This document shows positions 34,616 to 41,530 of a DNA stretch of 58,221 bases, one piece after another (positions within the stretch are counted from its first letter, which is position 1; every line of letters starts with the position of its first letter). The notes beneath the pieces are model-generated. The model did no database searches. It was not told the DNA's origin and saw nothing but the letters and a program-made list of their open reading frames with translations. Source of the DNA: SVTX01 sp045632305 (GTDB lineage: Bacteria; Bacillota; Clostridia; Oscillospirales; CAG-272). The stretch is taken from positions 1-58,221 of the forward strand of contig JAZQWL010000044.1 of assembly GCA_045632305.1 (NCBI GenBank). Direction: 5' to 3'. The translations under genes were made by a program, and so were the position numbers.

Positions 34616-34676
34616 AAAGGGTTGATCGGGCAAAATTGATCAGAACATGCGTCAAAGCCGAAAATCAGCCCTTTTT
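34616..34676 (+). terminator. Long stem-loop terminator after spoIIID
   Basis: AAAGGGTTGAT (34616-34626) pairs with ATCAGCCCTTT (34664-34674) with one G-U pair, then T runs. The loop of 37 bases contains further short pairings. The stretch 34545-34847 has no gene and holds this element, a 13-bp AT-rich palindrome (34695-34726) and the terminator at 34793-34831. Confidence 0.65.
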
Positions 34677-34694
34677 GCTGTTTTTTGCTCCCCT

Positions 34695-34726
34695 AAATTA
34701 TACAAAATTTTGATTTTGTATAATTT
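34695..34726. repeat. Perfect 13-bp AT-rich inverted repeat
   Basis: AAATTATACAAAA, loop TTTTGA, TTTTGTATAATTT. It is symmetrical, without GC clamp, between two terminator-like hairpins in the gene-free stretch between spoIIID and the phosphotransferase gene. Confidence 0.7.
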
Positions 34727-34792
34727 TATCTATGCCGAAGTGTTAGCTTCCCTATGTATTAAAGCTCTGAAATTTTGATACAATTTCAAAAT

Positions 34793-34831
34793 GGGTGCAA
34801 ATTTTAATATAAGGGTTTGCACCCGTTTTTG
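34793..34831. terminator. Terminator of the phosphotransferase gene
   Basis: GGGTGCAAA pairs with TTTGCACCC around a 14-base AT-rich loop. On the minus strand a weak T-containing stretch follows; on the plus strand GTTTTTG follows. Confidence 0.65.
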
Positions 34832-34847
34832 TTCAGTAAATTGGAAT

Positions 34848-35732
34848 TTATTTAGCTTTGTTTTTTAACAATTTGATAGCTTGCTGTTTTGCGATAGGTA
34901 AGTATTTTTGATAGTATTTTCCATCTGTTGCGTTATACCTATTTCCCACAAAAACCCATTCGCAGTATTCGTAAAATAAAAAGTATTCAAGTGTATTTAA
35001 CCAGTTAGTATACGAAATCCCCTTTTCCTTGAGTAGATTATCATAATAATAATCAATAGCAAAGCGTTTATCTGCGTTTGTCATATAGAAAAGAGCATCT
35101 TCAACCTCTTCGGCATGGGCTACCAATCGCGCAAATGCTGTGGGATACGGCAAAATACCCCCACATTCCCAATCTATCAATACAGCCTTTTCATTACTGC
35201 AAATAACATTAAACGGCAGTAAATCATCATGACATAGGGTTTTGGGCACAGATTGATAGACACTTAAGAATCTTTCATATGCTATTTCTAAATCCGTGTT
35301 ATTTAAATACTTTCCACGTTTTTTTCGTTGAATGAAGCTTTTATCAAAAACATCTTCCAAATAGTCCGTTGGTTCCATTTCCCAGGTTTGTTTCTGTAAA
35401 GAAATCAAAGCATCTAAGGTGCGTGTTAATTTTATTCGATTACATCTACACAAATCTTCGCCTTCTATATATTCTAAAAGAAGGTATGCTTTTTCATTAC
35501 TTGTTATAACTTGATATAAAGTTGGAACGCTCGTTTTTGCAGTAGAAAGGACAGTAGAATAGAGTTCTTGTTCGTTCCCTTTTGCTTCTTTAAGAATGTA
35601 TTTGGTGTTATCGGCATCAATTATCCACACTTGATAAAGATCATTATCTTCTTCATGTTTTAACTGTGTTATAGACGCTTCTTTGGGTATAGAGACAACA
35701 TCGATGCGGTCTATAATTTCCTTTAATTTCAC
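34848..35732 (-). CDS. Aminoglycoside/choline phosphotransferase-fold kinase
   Basis: 294 residues of the APH superfamily. The ATP lysine region is KYILKEAKGNEQEL, the catalytic loop CHDDLLPFNVICSN and the metal motif LIDWECGG. The N-lobe is otherwise divergent. Substrate unknown: small-molecule hydroxyls such as choline, sugars or an antibiotic are all possible, so a resistance role should not be assumed. Start is GTG with GGAG 8 bases upstream. The gene is visibly richer in AT than the core genes around it, which suggests horizontal origin. It has its own promoter. Confidence 0.85.
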   Translation of the reverse strand: MKLKEIIDRIDVVSIPKEASITQLKHEEDNDLYQVWIIDADNTKYILKEAKGNEQELYSTVLSTAKTSVPTLYQVITSNEKAYLLLEYIEGEDLCRCNRIKLTRTLDALISLQKQTWEMEPTDYLEDVFDKSFIQRKKRGKYLNNTDLEIAYERFLSVYQSVPKTLCHDDLLPFNVICSNEKAVLIDWECGGILPYPTAFARLVAHAEEVEDALFYMTNADKRFAIDYYYDNLLKEKGISYTNWLNTLEYFLFYEYCEWVFVGNRYNATDGKYYQKYLPIAKQQAIKLLKNKAK

Positions 35733-35774
35733 TCTTTATCACTCCGCAAAATTCTTATTTTTATGTTTGTCTGT

Positions 35775-35803
35775 ATTATAAAATGCCCGTATAAAGTTCT
35801 CAA
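35775..35803 (-). promoter_or_regulatory. Sigma-A promoter of the phosphotransferase gene
   Basis: On the minus strand: TTGAGA (35798-35803), 17 bases, TATAAT (35775-35780). The start codon is about 43 bases downstream. Confidence 0.8.
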
Positions 35804-35827
35804 ACATTAATACAGTTGATATAAACC

Positions 35828-36529
35828 CTATTTTGCCATTGAATTATACCACTCTTTAAATTTCTTGGATGCTGTTGCTTCTGTTGATCGCGGGCTCTCT
35901 ACCAAAGAAATTAAAATATTTGCAAGTTCGGATGTTGCATCAATATCAAGCATTGCTTTTTTTGCAAGCATTTGAGCTTCTTTTAAAAAAGAGGCGCGTT
36001 CTCTTTCTTTGACATCTGGCCAGCAGGTTATAGCCTTGCAATCATTGAATTTATATAAAAAGAATATTTTAAGCGCTTCTAAGTAGTTCTTTTCGTTTTT
36101 CAACTGACGATATTGAGATCGTCTTACTCTATATACTTCATCGGGATACTCTAGAAGAATAGAATTTAACAACGACCATGCTTTATCGTTTTGTCCATTT
36201 TTTTGATAAAATTCAACTAAAGACAATTTATGGCTTGCAGAATTCCATGTTGTCGGAACAGAAAAAACCTCTTCATATACGGCAATGAGTTTATCATATT
36301 CACCGACAGACAAATATTTATTGCGTGCATCGTTTAACTGATTTATTTGCTTATCGGCAACTCTATCCTCTTCTTGCCTTTTTATCTTCGCTTCCTCACG
36401 TTGCCTTTCTTGTTCTTTTGCTTTTTCTATTTCCTTCTTTTTTAAATCATTACTACATGTCTCACAGAGCCCATGCGCGTTGACACGTAAAAACAGACCT
36501 TTATTTCCACATAGTTTACATTGAGCCAT
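35828..36529 (-). CDS. Zinc-ribbon / coiled-coil / TPR-like protein
   Basis: 233 residues. The N-terminus has two CxxC pairs (CKLCGNKG and CETCSND) forming a zinc ribbon. A coiled coil of about 40 residues, dense in Lys, Glu and Arg, follows. The C-terminal 150 residues are helical and TPR-like (YDKLIAVYEEVF, NDKAWSLLNSILLEYPDEV, KNYLEALKIFFLYKF). It is probably an adaptor or regulator that binds protein; no catalytic motif is seen. ATG 36529 is chosen because GGAGG lies 6 bases upstream and the first residues form the zinc ribbon. AT-rich like its neighbour. Confidence 0.75.
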   Translation of the reverse strand: MAQCKLCGNKGLFLRVNAHGLCETCSNDLKKKEIEKAKEQERQREEAKIKRQEEDRVADKQINQLNDARNKYLSVGEYDKLIAVYEEVFSVPTTWNSASHKLSLVEFYQKNGQNDKAWSLLNSILLEYPDEVYRVRRSQYRQLKNEKNYLEALKIFFLYKFNDCKAITCWPDVKERERASFLKEAQMLAKKAMLDIDATSELANILISLVESPRSTEATASKKFKEWYNSMAK

Positions 36530-36566
36530 ATTGTCCTCCGTTAAATTCTTATTTATCGGTGAGTTT

Positions 36567-36595
36567 ATTATATCACATAATCCATTGAAAGTCAA
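36567..36595 (-). promoter_or_regulatory. Sigma-A promoter of the zinc-ribbon gene
   Basis: On the minus strand: TTGACT (36590-36595), 17 bases including TG, TATAAT (36567-36572). Confidence 0.85.
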
Positions 36596-36620
36596 TGATT
36601 CTTTTAAGCGAATCAATAAT

Positions 36621-36666
36621 TGAACGATACTCTATAAATTGAACGAAAGGGGTATAAAGTGAACGA
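36621..36666. repeat. Three TGAACGA direct repeats, 19-20 bp apart
   Basis: TGAACGA at 36621-36627, 36640-36646 and 36660-36666, the first two within ATTGAACGA. They lie 25-75 bases upstream of the zinc-ribbon gene promoter. The spacing of about two helical turns suggests binding sites for one protein, or iteron-like remnants. Confidence 0.6.
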
Positions 36667-36672
36667 TTTATA

Positions 36673-36694
36673 TGCGGAAAACGGGACTTAGAAC
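36673..36694 (-). repeat. Stray copy of the tRNA-Leu 3' end (copy 2)
   Basis: TGCGGAAAACGGGACTTAGAAC differs by one inserted base from the acceptor/T-arm end of the tRNA-Leu gene at 36928-36948, in the same orientation. The rest of the tRNA is missing. Confidence 0.8.
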
Positions 36695-36767
36695 TGAGAT
36701 TTGTCGCGTTGCTTCCGCAACATCAAATGCGCCAAAGCATGCAGCGCAAAAAATAGAGGGTAGCTAA

Positions 36768-36789
36768 TGCGGAAAACGGGGACTTGAAC
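36768..36789 (-). repeat. Stray copy of the tRNA-Leu 3' end (copy 1)
   Basis: TGCGGAAAACGGGGACTTGAAC matches the tRNA-Leu 3' end with one inserted G. It is preceded by GGGTAGCTA, the same string found in the tRNA terminator at 36898-36906. The stretch 36530-36924 has no gene and holds these fragments, the TGAACGA repeats, short palindromes and the tRNA terminator. Confidence 0.85.
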
Positions 36790-36888
36790 AACGTTCGCTT
36801 CGCTCACTAATCATTGATGCTTTGCATCAACGACCGTACTTGCCTCGCGTTGCTCGGCGGTACGGGTAAAGGACCGTTTGCAGAACGA

Positions 36889-36925
36889 AAAAATAAAGGG
36901 TAGCTACTGCTACCCTTTATTTTTT
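36889..36925. terminator. Terminator of tRNA-Leu
   Basis: AAAGGGTAGC, loop TACT, GCTACCCTTT: a perfect 10-bp stem directly after the encoded CCA, with a T tract on both strands. Confidence 0.9.
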
Positions 36926-37009
36926 GGTGCGGAAAACGGGACTTGAACCCGTACGGTGTAAACCACACGCCCCTCAAACGTGCGCGTCTGCCAGTTCCGC
37001 CACTTCCGC
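36925..37009 (-). tRNA. tRNA-Leu (anticodon GAG)
   Basis: Read on the minus strand it starts GCGGAAGTGG and ends TTTCCGCACCA with the CCA encoded. The acceptor stem GCGGAAG/TTTCCGC, D-arm, anticodon stem CACGT/GCGTG with loop TTGAGGG, long class-II variable arm and T-arm ACGGG/CCCGT are all present. Anticodon GAG reads CUC/CUU leucine codons. 85 bases. It has a perfect promoter at 37029-37057 and its own terminator. Two truncated 3' copies lie downstream of it. Confidence 0.95.
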
Positions 37010-37028
37010 GTGTCTTGACGACTTGACT

Positions 37029-37057
37029 ATTATACTATACTTTATCTTATTTGTCAA
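37029..37057 (-). promoter_or_regulatory. Consensus sigma-A promoter of tRNA-Leu
   Basis: On the minus strand: TTGACA (37052-37057), 17 bases, TATAAT (37029-37034); both hexamers perfect, 20 bases ahead of the tRNA. Confidence 0.92.
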
Positions 37058-37135
37058 TACCCTTTTTGAAAATATTTTCATAAAAATAACGGAGAGAGCA
37101 AGCCCTCTCCCTACATGACTTCGTTATAACCACAA

Positions 37136-37166
37136 AGCAGGGGAATTACTCCCCTGCTCTATTTTT
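37136..37166. terminator. Terminator-like hairpin
   Basis: AGCAGGGGA, loop ATTAC, TCCCCTGCT, then CTATTTTT on the plus strand. On the minus strand it lies just after the stop of the leucine-rich-repeat remnant and may have been its terminator. Confidence 0.65.
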
Positions 37167-37171
37167 AACCC

Positions 37172-37383
37172 TTATTCGGGCCGGTAGTTGTAAATTATAG
37201 TGGCGTTCTTCAAATAATCGTTGTCATTATCATCTATTGCGATTTTTTCCATTCTTCTTCTGTGCCAGAATAATAAACTGTTTCTAGGGCATGACAAGCT
37301 GCAAAGGCACTAGAACCTACGCTCGTAACACTAGTGGGTATAATAATCCTTATTTGAGTTGCATGCTGCAAGGAGCATTGCGA
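37172..37383 (-). pseudogene. Frameshifted remnant of a BspA-type LRR gene
   Basis: The minus strand reads IIIPTSVTSVGSSAFAACH then ETVYYSGTEEEWKK. At an A6 run (37243-37248) the frame must shift by one base to continue IAIDDNDNDYLKNATIIYNY and then RPE and a TAA (37172-37174). This is the standard C-terminal end of a BspA-type LRR_5 protein (YSGTEEEW...NATIIYNY). A TGA lies just upstream at 37384-37386 and there is no start codon. It is therefore a decayed 3' fragment. An intact relative is at 11243-11923. The wider gene-free stretch 37010-37461 holds this remnant, the tRNA promoter and two hairpins. Confidence 0.85.
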
Positions 37384-37429
37384 TCATGCTTACACAAATC
37401 AAATAAATCAATACCTTTTCGCAAAAAAC

Positions 37430-37460
37430 ATAAAAACAGGCGGATTTACTCCGCCTGTTT
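37430..37460. terminator. Terminator of surE
   Basis: AAACAGGCGGA, loop TTTAC, TCCGCCTGTTT: perfect 11-bp stem with a T tract following on the minus strand, directly after the surE stop. Confidence 0.9.
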
Positions 37461-37461
37461 A

Positions 37462-38184
37462 CTATTTTGTTAACTGTTCATATACTTTAAGATCCGTTCT
37501 CTCGGTTGTCATAGGACAAATTGAGATATAGCCGTTTTTAATTGCGTTCGTATCAAAGCACATATCACTGCAGCATTCGGGAATGAATTCGCCATGCTGC
37601 TTATACAAGCATTTATCGGCATCCACAAGCACGAATTCATCTGAATAGCATGCTTTACCCTGGCGGGTGATGAGGATACTTCCCTTCACCTCGGTCGGAA
37701 TATTTACGTTGTAGAGATCGCAAATATCGAAGAGCTTGTTGTCTATAATATAATTATAAACGAGGTCGAGGTTAGCCACCGCGGTATCGAAAGAGGTGTA
37801 ATCCGTGGAGATCGCCATTGCCTTGCAGCCCTGACCGTACGCCTCGAAGATCGCGCCCACAGTACCCGAATAGATGATGTCCTTACCCATGTTATAGCCG
37901 CGATTGATACCCGAAATTACGAGATCGTATTCTCTGTGAAGACCGACCGTGCCGAATCTTACGCAGTCCGCGGGAGTTGAGTCCACGGCATACGCCTCGA
38001 TATTTTCTTCAAAGTCAACTCTTACAACCTCAACGGCGTTTATAATGTCGATTGCCTGGCTTTTGCCGCTTTGCTCAACCTTGGGAGCCACGACCGTAAC
38101 GTCAGCAAATTTGTTTGCCCAAATAGCAAGCTTATTAAGACTCGGAGAATTTATTCCGTCGTCGTTAGTGATAAGAATTCTCAT
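37462..38184 (-). CDS. surE: 5'/3'-nucleotidase SurE
   Basis: Metal-dependent phosphatase acting on nucleoside monophosphates. MRILITNDDGINSPS is the family start with the metal-binding DD; VVAPKVEQSGKSQAID, SGINRGYNMGKDIIYSGTVGAI and AMAISTDY follow. 240 residues. ATG 38184 overlaps the TGA of the upstream DHH gene in an ATGA arrangement, with GGGAGA about 9 bases ahead. Last gene of the nucleotide-turnover operon. Confidence 0.94.
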   Translation of the reverse strand: MRILITNDDGINSPSLNKLAIWANKFADVTVVAPKVEQSGKSQAIDIINAVEVVRVDFEENIEAYAVDSTPADCVRFGTVGLHREYDLVISGINRGYNMGKDIIYSGTVGAIFEAYGQGCKAMAISTDYTSFDTAVANLDLVYNYIIDNKLFDICDLYNVNIPTEVKGSILITRQGKACYSDEFVLVDADKCLYKQHGEFIPECCSDMCFDTNAIKNGYISICPMTTERTDLKVYEQLTK

Positions 38185-39158
38185 AACCAAGCTTCTCCCG
38201 ATGCTTTAAATGCCTTGAGCGTTGTGTCTGCGTCGGCAATAAGTGCCTTCATTTCCTTTTTGTTATAAACAGTAGCACCTGCCGCCATAGCGTGACCGCC
38301 GCCGCGATACTTTTCTGCGATATCGCTTATCTTAACAAATCTTGAGCGGAGACGAACTCTTATAGCGTCATCGCCGTCGATGAAGGCGATCCAGATAGGA
38401 GAGCCCTTGATAGAGTCCATGAAGGAAACGGCAGTGCTTGCTTCTTCGTTTGAAAGATTGAACTTCTTCTTCATTTTACGAGTTACGCGGAGGTAAACCA
38501 CGCCCTCGTCAGTGATCTTCATCTTCTTATATACGTATGCCTGGAACTTGAGTGAATTGAATTCCTTAAGATAGAGGTTTGCAAAAAGTGTGTCGGTATC
38601 GATTCCAACGTCGAGAAGCACGCCCGCAAGACGCATAGTGTCGCCTGAAACGCTGCTAAAGCGGAATCTGCCCGAGTCGGTAACCATTCCCGTGTAGAGC
38701 GCCTTAGCTGCCTCAGGAGTGATTTTAAGCTCGTCACGGAACGTGTCGTAGAATGCAACGATCATCTCGCAAGCCGAGGATCTTTCTTCCTCAACCCATG
38801 AAATGTCACCGTAAGGGGTACGGTCGATATGATGGTCGATCTTTATAATTTCACGGCAGAGCTCAAATTTCTTGTTGGAGATTCTGTCAGTCGTACCCGT
38901 GTCGATCACGATACCGAGAGCATCTGCATAAAGAGCGTCGTCAATATCCTTGTCCTCGTCACCGAGAAATTTTACGTATTCTGCGTAATCGCTGTTTATA
39001 AGGTGTATTTCCTTTTCGGGAAAGGACTCGCGCAAAATTCCCGCAAGACCCTTCGTTGAGCCGACAGCATCACCGTCAGGACGCTTGTGGCGGAAAATGA
39101 TTATTCTGTTATATTCCTTGATTTTGTCCAGAATGGACTGCATTACTTCTCTGTTCAT
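38181..39158 (-). CDS. DHH-family phosphoesterase, NrnA-type (copy 2)
   Basis: 325 residues. Motifs for an oligoribonuclease/pAp phosphatase: RHKRPDGDAVGSTKG (motif I), LGIVIDTGTTDRIS (II), IKIDHHIDRTPYGD (DHH, III), TGMVTDSGRFRFSS (IV) and the C-terminal DHHA1 hallmark YRGGGHAMAAGA. Substrates are probably very short RNAs or 3'-phosphoadenosine 5'-phosphate. GGAG precedes the ATG. It follows a paralogue by one base and overlaps surE by four. Confidence 0.92.
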   Translation of the reverse strand: MNREVMQSILDKIKEYNRIIIFRHKRPDGDAVGSTKGLAGILRESFPEKEIHLINSDYAEYVKFLGDEDKDIDDALYADALGIVIDTGTTDRISNKKFELCREIIKIDHHIDRTPYGDISWVEEERSSACEMIVAFYDTFRDELKITPEAAKALYTGMVTDSGRFRFSSVSGDTMRLAGVLLDVGIDTDTLFANLYLKEFNSLKFQAYVYKKMKITDEGVVYLRVTRKMKKKFNLSNEEASTAVSFMDSIKGSPIWIAFIDGDDAIRVRLRSRFVKISDIAEKYRGGGHAMAAGATVYNKKEMKALIADADTTLKAFKASGEAWL

Positions 39159-39159
39159 T

Positions 39160-40095
39160 TTAGTTCTCCGTGATATTTATAAGATCATTGAGAAGTGCCA
39201 TCGCCTCTTCTCTGTCCTTGAGTGTTGCGCCGCTTGCCTTGAGATGACCGCCACCGCCGTACTTAACTGCAATTTTGTTGATATTATGCTTGGAAGAACG
39301 GATCTCGCAAAGCACACCGTTTTCGGTTTCGGTGAAGTTTGCCCACGTGTCAATTCCCTTGATGTCACTCATGGTGTTTACCATACCGCGTGAAATCGCG
39401 AAAATGTCTGCGTCATAGGTTTTAAGCTCATCGAGAGTCGTGTAAATATAGGCGACGTTGTTTTCGCACTTGTTTATCTTGAGCGTGAATTTTGCGCGGA
39501 GCTGAACGTTTTTAAGCTCGTCGCAGTAAAGATTCTTAAAGATATCGCTAGTGCTGAAATTCTGCTCCATAATAAAGGATGCCAGGCGGAAGGTCTGCGA
39601 CGTTGTAGAGTCATATCTGAATCTGCCCGAGTCCGTTACCATACCCGTATAAAGCGCTTTTGCGGCAGCGGGATTGAGCGCAAGACCGCAGGTGTATGCA
39701 AATTCTGCAATAAGTCCGCAGCAACTTTCATAGGTGGTATTAACCACCTCGACCTCGGCTATGTTCTCCACGAAAATATGGTGGTCGATTCGCACTCTCA
39801 TGTCTGCTAAAGAGTATCTGTCATCGGAAATGAGATGCTTTGCAGATAAGTCTAGGATGATTGCAAGCGCACCCTTGTATGCTTCGTCGGAAATTTCATC
39901 CATTGTTGAACCGTCCATAAAGCCGTAGCGCTTTGATGCGTCACCAACTACGTAAACAGTCTTTTCGGGAAAGTTGTGAAGAATGATGTGCTTAAGACCG
40001 ATCTGCGAGCCGAGTGCGTCGCCGTCGGGATTTGTGTGTCTGTGTATAATAATAGTATTATACTTTTTGATTTGTTCAAGTACCTGTTTAAACAT
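39160..40095 (-). CDS. DHH-family phosphoesterase, NrnA-type (copy 1)
   Basis: 311 residues, clearly related to the next gene: HRHTNPDGDALGSQIGLKH (I), LAIILDLSAKHLIS (II), VRIDHHIFVENIAE (DHH), TGMVTDSGRFRYDS (IV) and YGGGGHLKASGA (DHHA1). Motif II differs from the paralogue (LDLSAKHL against IDTGTTDR), so the two may have split substrates, for example nanoRNA against pAp or a cyclic dinucleotide product. AAAGGA precedes the ATG. 21 bases after the dNTPase-like gene. Confidence 0.92.
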   Translation of the reverse strand: MFKQVLEQIKKYNTIIIHRHTNPDGDALGSQIGLKHIILHNFPEKTVYVVGDASKRYGFMDGSTMDEISDEAYKGALAIILDLSAKHLISDDRYSLADMRVRIDHHIFVENIAEVEVVNTTYESCCGLIAEFAYTCGLALNPAAAKALYTGMVTDSGRFRYDSTTSQTFRLASFIMEQNFSTSDIFKNLYCDELKNVQLRAKFTLKINKCENNVAYIYTTLDELKTYDADIFAISRGMVNTMSDIKGIDTWANFTETENGVLCEIRSSKHNINKIAVKYGGGGHLKASGATLKDREEAMALLNDLINITEN

Positions 40096-40116
40096 ATTTA
40101 TATTTCCTTTTAAAAT

Positions 40117-41316
40117 TTAATCAAAATATCCGTGGTAATTAACCGAAAGCTTGCTGTCGGGGAAAAGATAGTGGAAAAGCTCGATGAAATAATCATCGGT
40201 CATACTTGCGATATAGTCTACAACCATCTGATTGGCATCCGTTTTTTCGTAGGGGGTGCTTCTTTTATAATGAATGTTGTTAATATACGCCACATGATGT
40301 GTGAATATGGGGGAGCTTGTGTTATTGTTTACAACATCATCGAGAAGCTTGTCATACATTTGCGCCATCATTGGCTTTACAGTCGTTCCAAGCTTTGCGC
40401 TTGCCGCCGCATTGTTGTAGATCTTTTGGTAGTTCTCTGCTTTTGCCTGCTTGAGCGAATTGAAATGTGTGGAGTCGAGCTTTATATACGGCTTACCGAA
40501 GCTGTTCTCGATTATATTGACTACAAGATTGTTTATTATTTCTGCGTTGATAGCCCCGATTTTTTGCGGAGAAAAGGCGTCCTCGGTCACCATGTTTGCG
40601 CGAACGGCATCTTGACGGTCTTTTCCAAGATATGCGATTATATCGGAAATTCTCACAACTGCGCCTTCAAGTGTTGAGGGCATTAGCTTGTCCGCAAAAG
40701 CTCTGTCATTGTAGCATTTTTCAATTATTTCATCGAATTCTTCAAATGAAGAAAGCTTTGACGGGTGATATTCTTCAAGCTCGAATTCCCCGTTGTGACA
40801 AAGAATTCCGTCGAGCACCTGAAGACTTATATTGTAAGGAAATACACCGTCAAGCACGCGCACAGAATGAAGATTGTGAACGAAGCGTCTGCCTGTATGA
40901 TTAAAATAAATCTCGTCGAGATATTTTTCTCCCGAATGAGCGAATGGCGGGTGTCCCATGTCGTGGCCAAGCGCGATCGCTTCAATAAGATCAAGATTAA
41001 GTCCGAGAGCTCGTCCGATGGTTCTTGAAATTCTGGATACGATCTGAACGTGCAGACTTCTTCTTGTCAGATCATCGTTTTTATAAAGCGAAAACACCTG
41101 AGTTTTGTCGGTATATCGGTTGTAATATGGGCAATGAAGTATTTTATCTATATCGCGGGCAAATGTGGGGCGCCAGATATTCGCGCGATCGCGATCGGTG
41201 TCCTGTCGTCTTATAACGCTGCTATCGGAAAATGCGTAAGGCGAGAGCTGTCCTGCCGCTTGCATCTGCTTTATTTCGTTTGCAATATCACTTGATAATA
41301 CGTTATAATTGGGCAT
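40117..41316 (-). CDS. dGTPase-like HD-domain deoxynucleotide triphosphohydrolase
   Basis: 399 residues. RRLSHVQ-type region reads RSLHVQIVSRISRTIGRAL, with LIEAIALGHDMGHPPFAHSGE supplying the HD motif and second His; VVRISDIIAYLGKDRQD holds the last metal ligand. The family cleaves dNTPs to nucleosides and triphosphate. The relation to dgt is clear, but the exact substrate is not. GGAGG precedes the ATG. First gene of an operon with two nanoRNase-like genes and surE, all of them for nucleotide turnover. Confidence 0.9.
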   Translation of the reverse strand: MPNYNVLSSDIANEIKQMQAAGQLSPYAFSDSSVIRRQDTDRDRANIWRPTFARDIDKILHCPYYNRYTDKTQVFSLYKNDDLTRRSLHVQIVSRISRTIGRALGLNLDLIEAIALGHDMGHPPFAHSGEKYLDEIYFNHTGRRFVHNLHSVRVLDGVFPYNISLQVLDGILCHNGEFELEEYHPSKLSSFEEFDEIIEKCYNDRAFADKLMPSTLEGAVVRISDIIAYLGKDRQDAVRANMVTEDAFSPQKIGAINAEIINNLVVNIIENSFGKPYIKLDSTHFNSLKQAKAENYQKIYNNAAASAKLGTTVKPMMAQMYDKLLDDVVNNNTSSPIFTHHVAYINNIHYKRSTPYEKTDANQMVVDYIASMTDDYFIELFHYLFPDSKLSVNYHGYFD

Positions 41317-41366
41317 TTTTACCTCCGTTTGTTTTTTTGTCGAACGATAAAAGCATCGTTCTTTTT

Positions 41367-41395
41367 ATTATAACACAATCTTTGCAATTTTGCAA
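41367..41395 (-). promoter_or_regulatory. Sigma-A promoter of the dNTPase-DHH-DHH-surE operon
   Basis: On the minus strand: TTGCAA (41390-41395), 17 bases, TATAAT (41367-41372). A GAACGAT/ATCGTTC hairpin lies in the leader at about 41343-41361. Confidence 0.75.
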
Positions 41396-41436
41396 ATACA
41401 ATAAGTATATAATTTGTAAAAAATATTTGACGGCAA

Positions 41437-41522
41437 AAAATCCCACCCGCATTAGCGTGTGCACTTAGCGGTGCTTTTGAAATTCTTCGCTAAGAACATC
41501 ACCCATTTGCGGATGGGATTAA
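41437..41522 (-). terminator. Large branched terminator after the OB-fold lipoprotein gene
   Basis: The outer arms AATCCCATCCGCA and TGCGGGTGGGATT pair over 13 bp (one G-U), followed by a T tract on the minus strand. Inside is a second stem, CTTAGCG with CGCTAAG, enclosing a 17-base loop. It is far larger than the other terminators in the window. Confidence 0.75.
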
Positions 41523-41530
41523 TTTTAGAT

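Noticed and set aside
34848..35732. Antibiotic resistance gene
   Set aside because: Only the general phosphotransferase fold is seen; the substrate cannot be read from the motifs.
34545..36924. A complete integrative element at tRNA-Leu
   Set aside because: No integrase, relaxase or matching distant attachment copy is visible; only short 3'-end fragments are supported.
36924..37118. 64-codon plus-strand frame
   Set aside because: It runs through the tRNA-Leu gene on the opposite strand.
41343..41370. Terminator on the plus strand (GAACGAT hairpin then T tract)
   Set aside because: No plus-strand gene ends here; it lies in the leader of the minus-strand operon.
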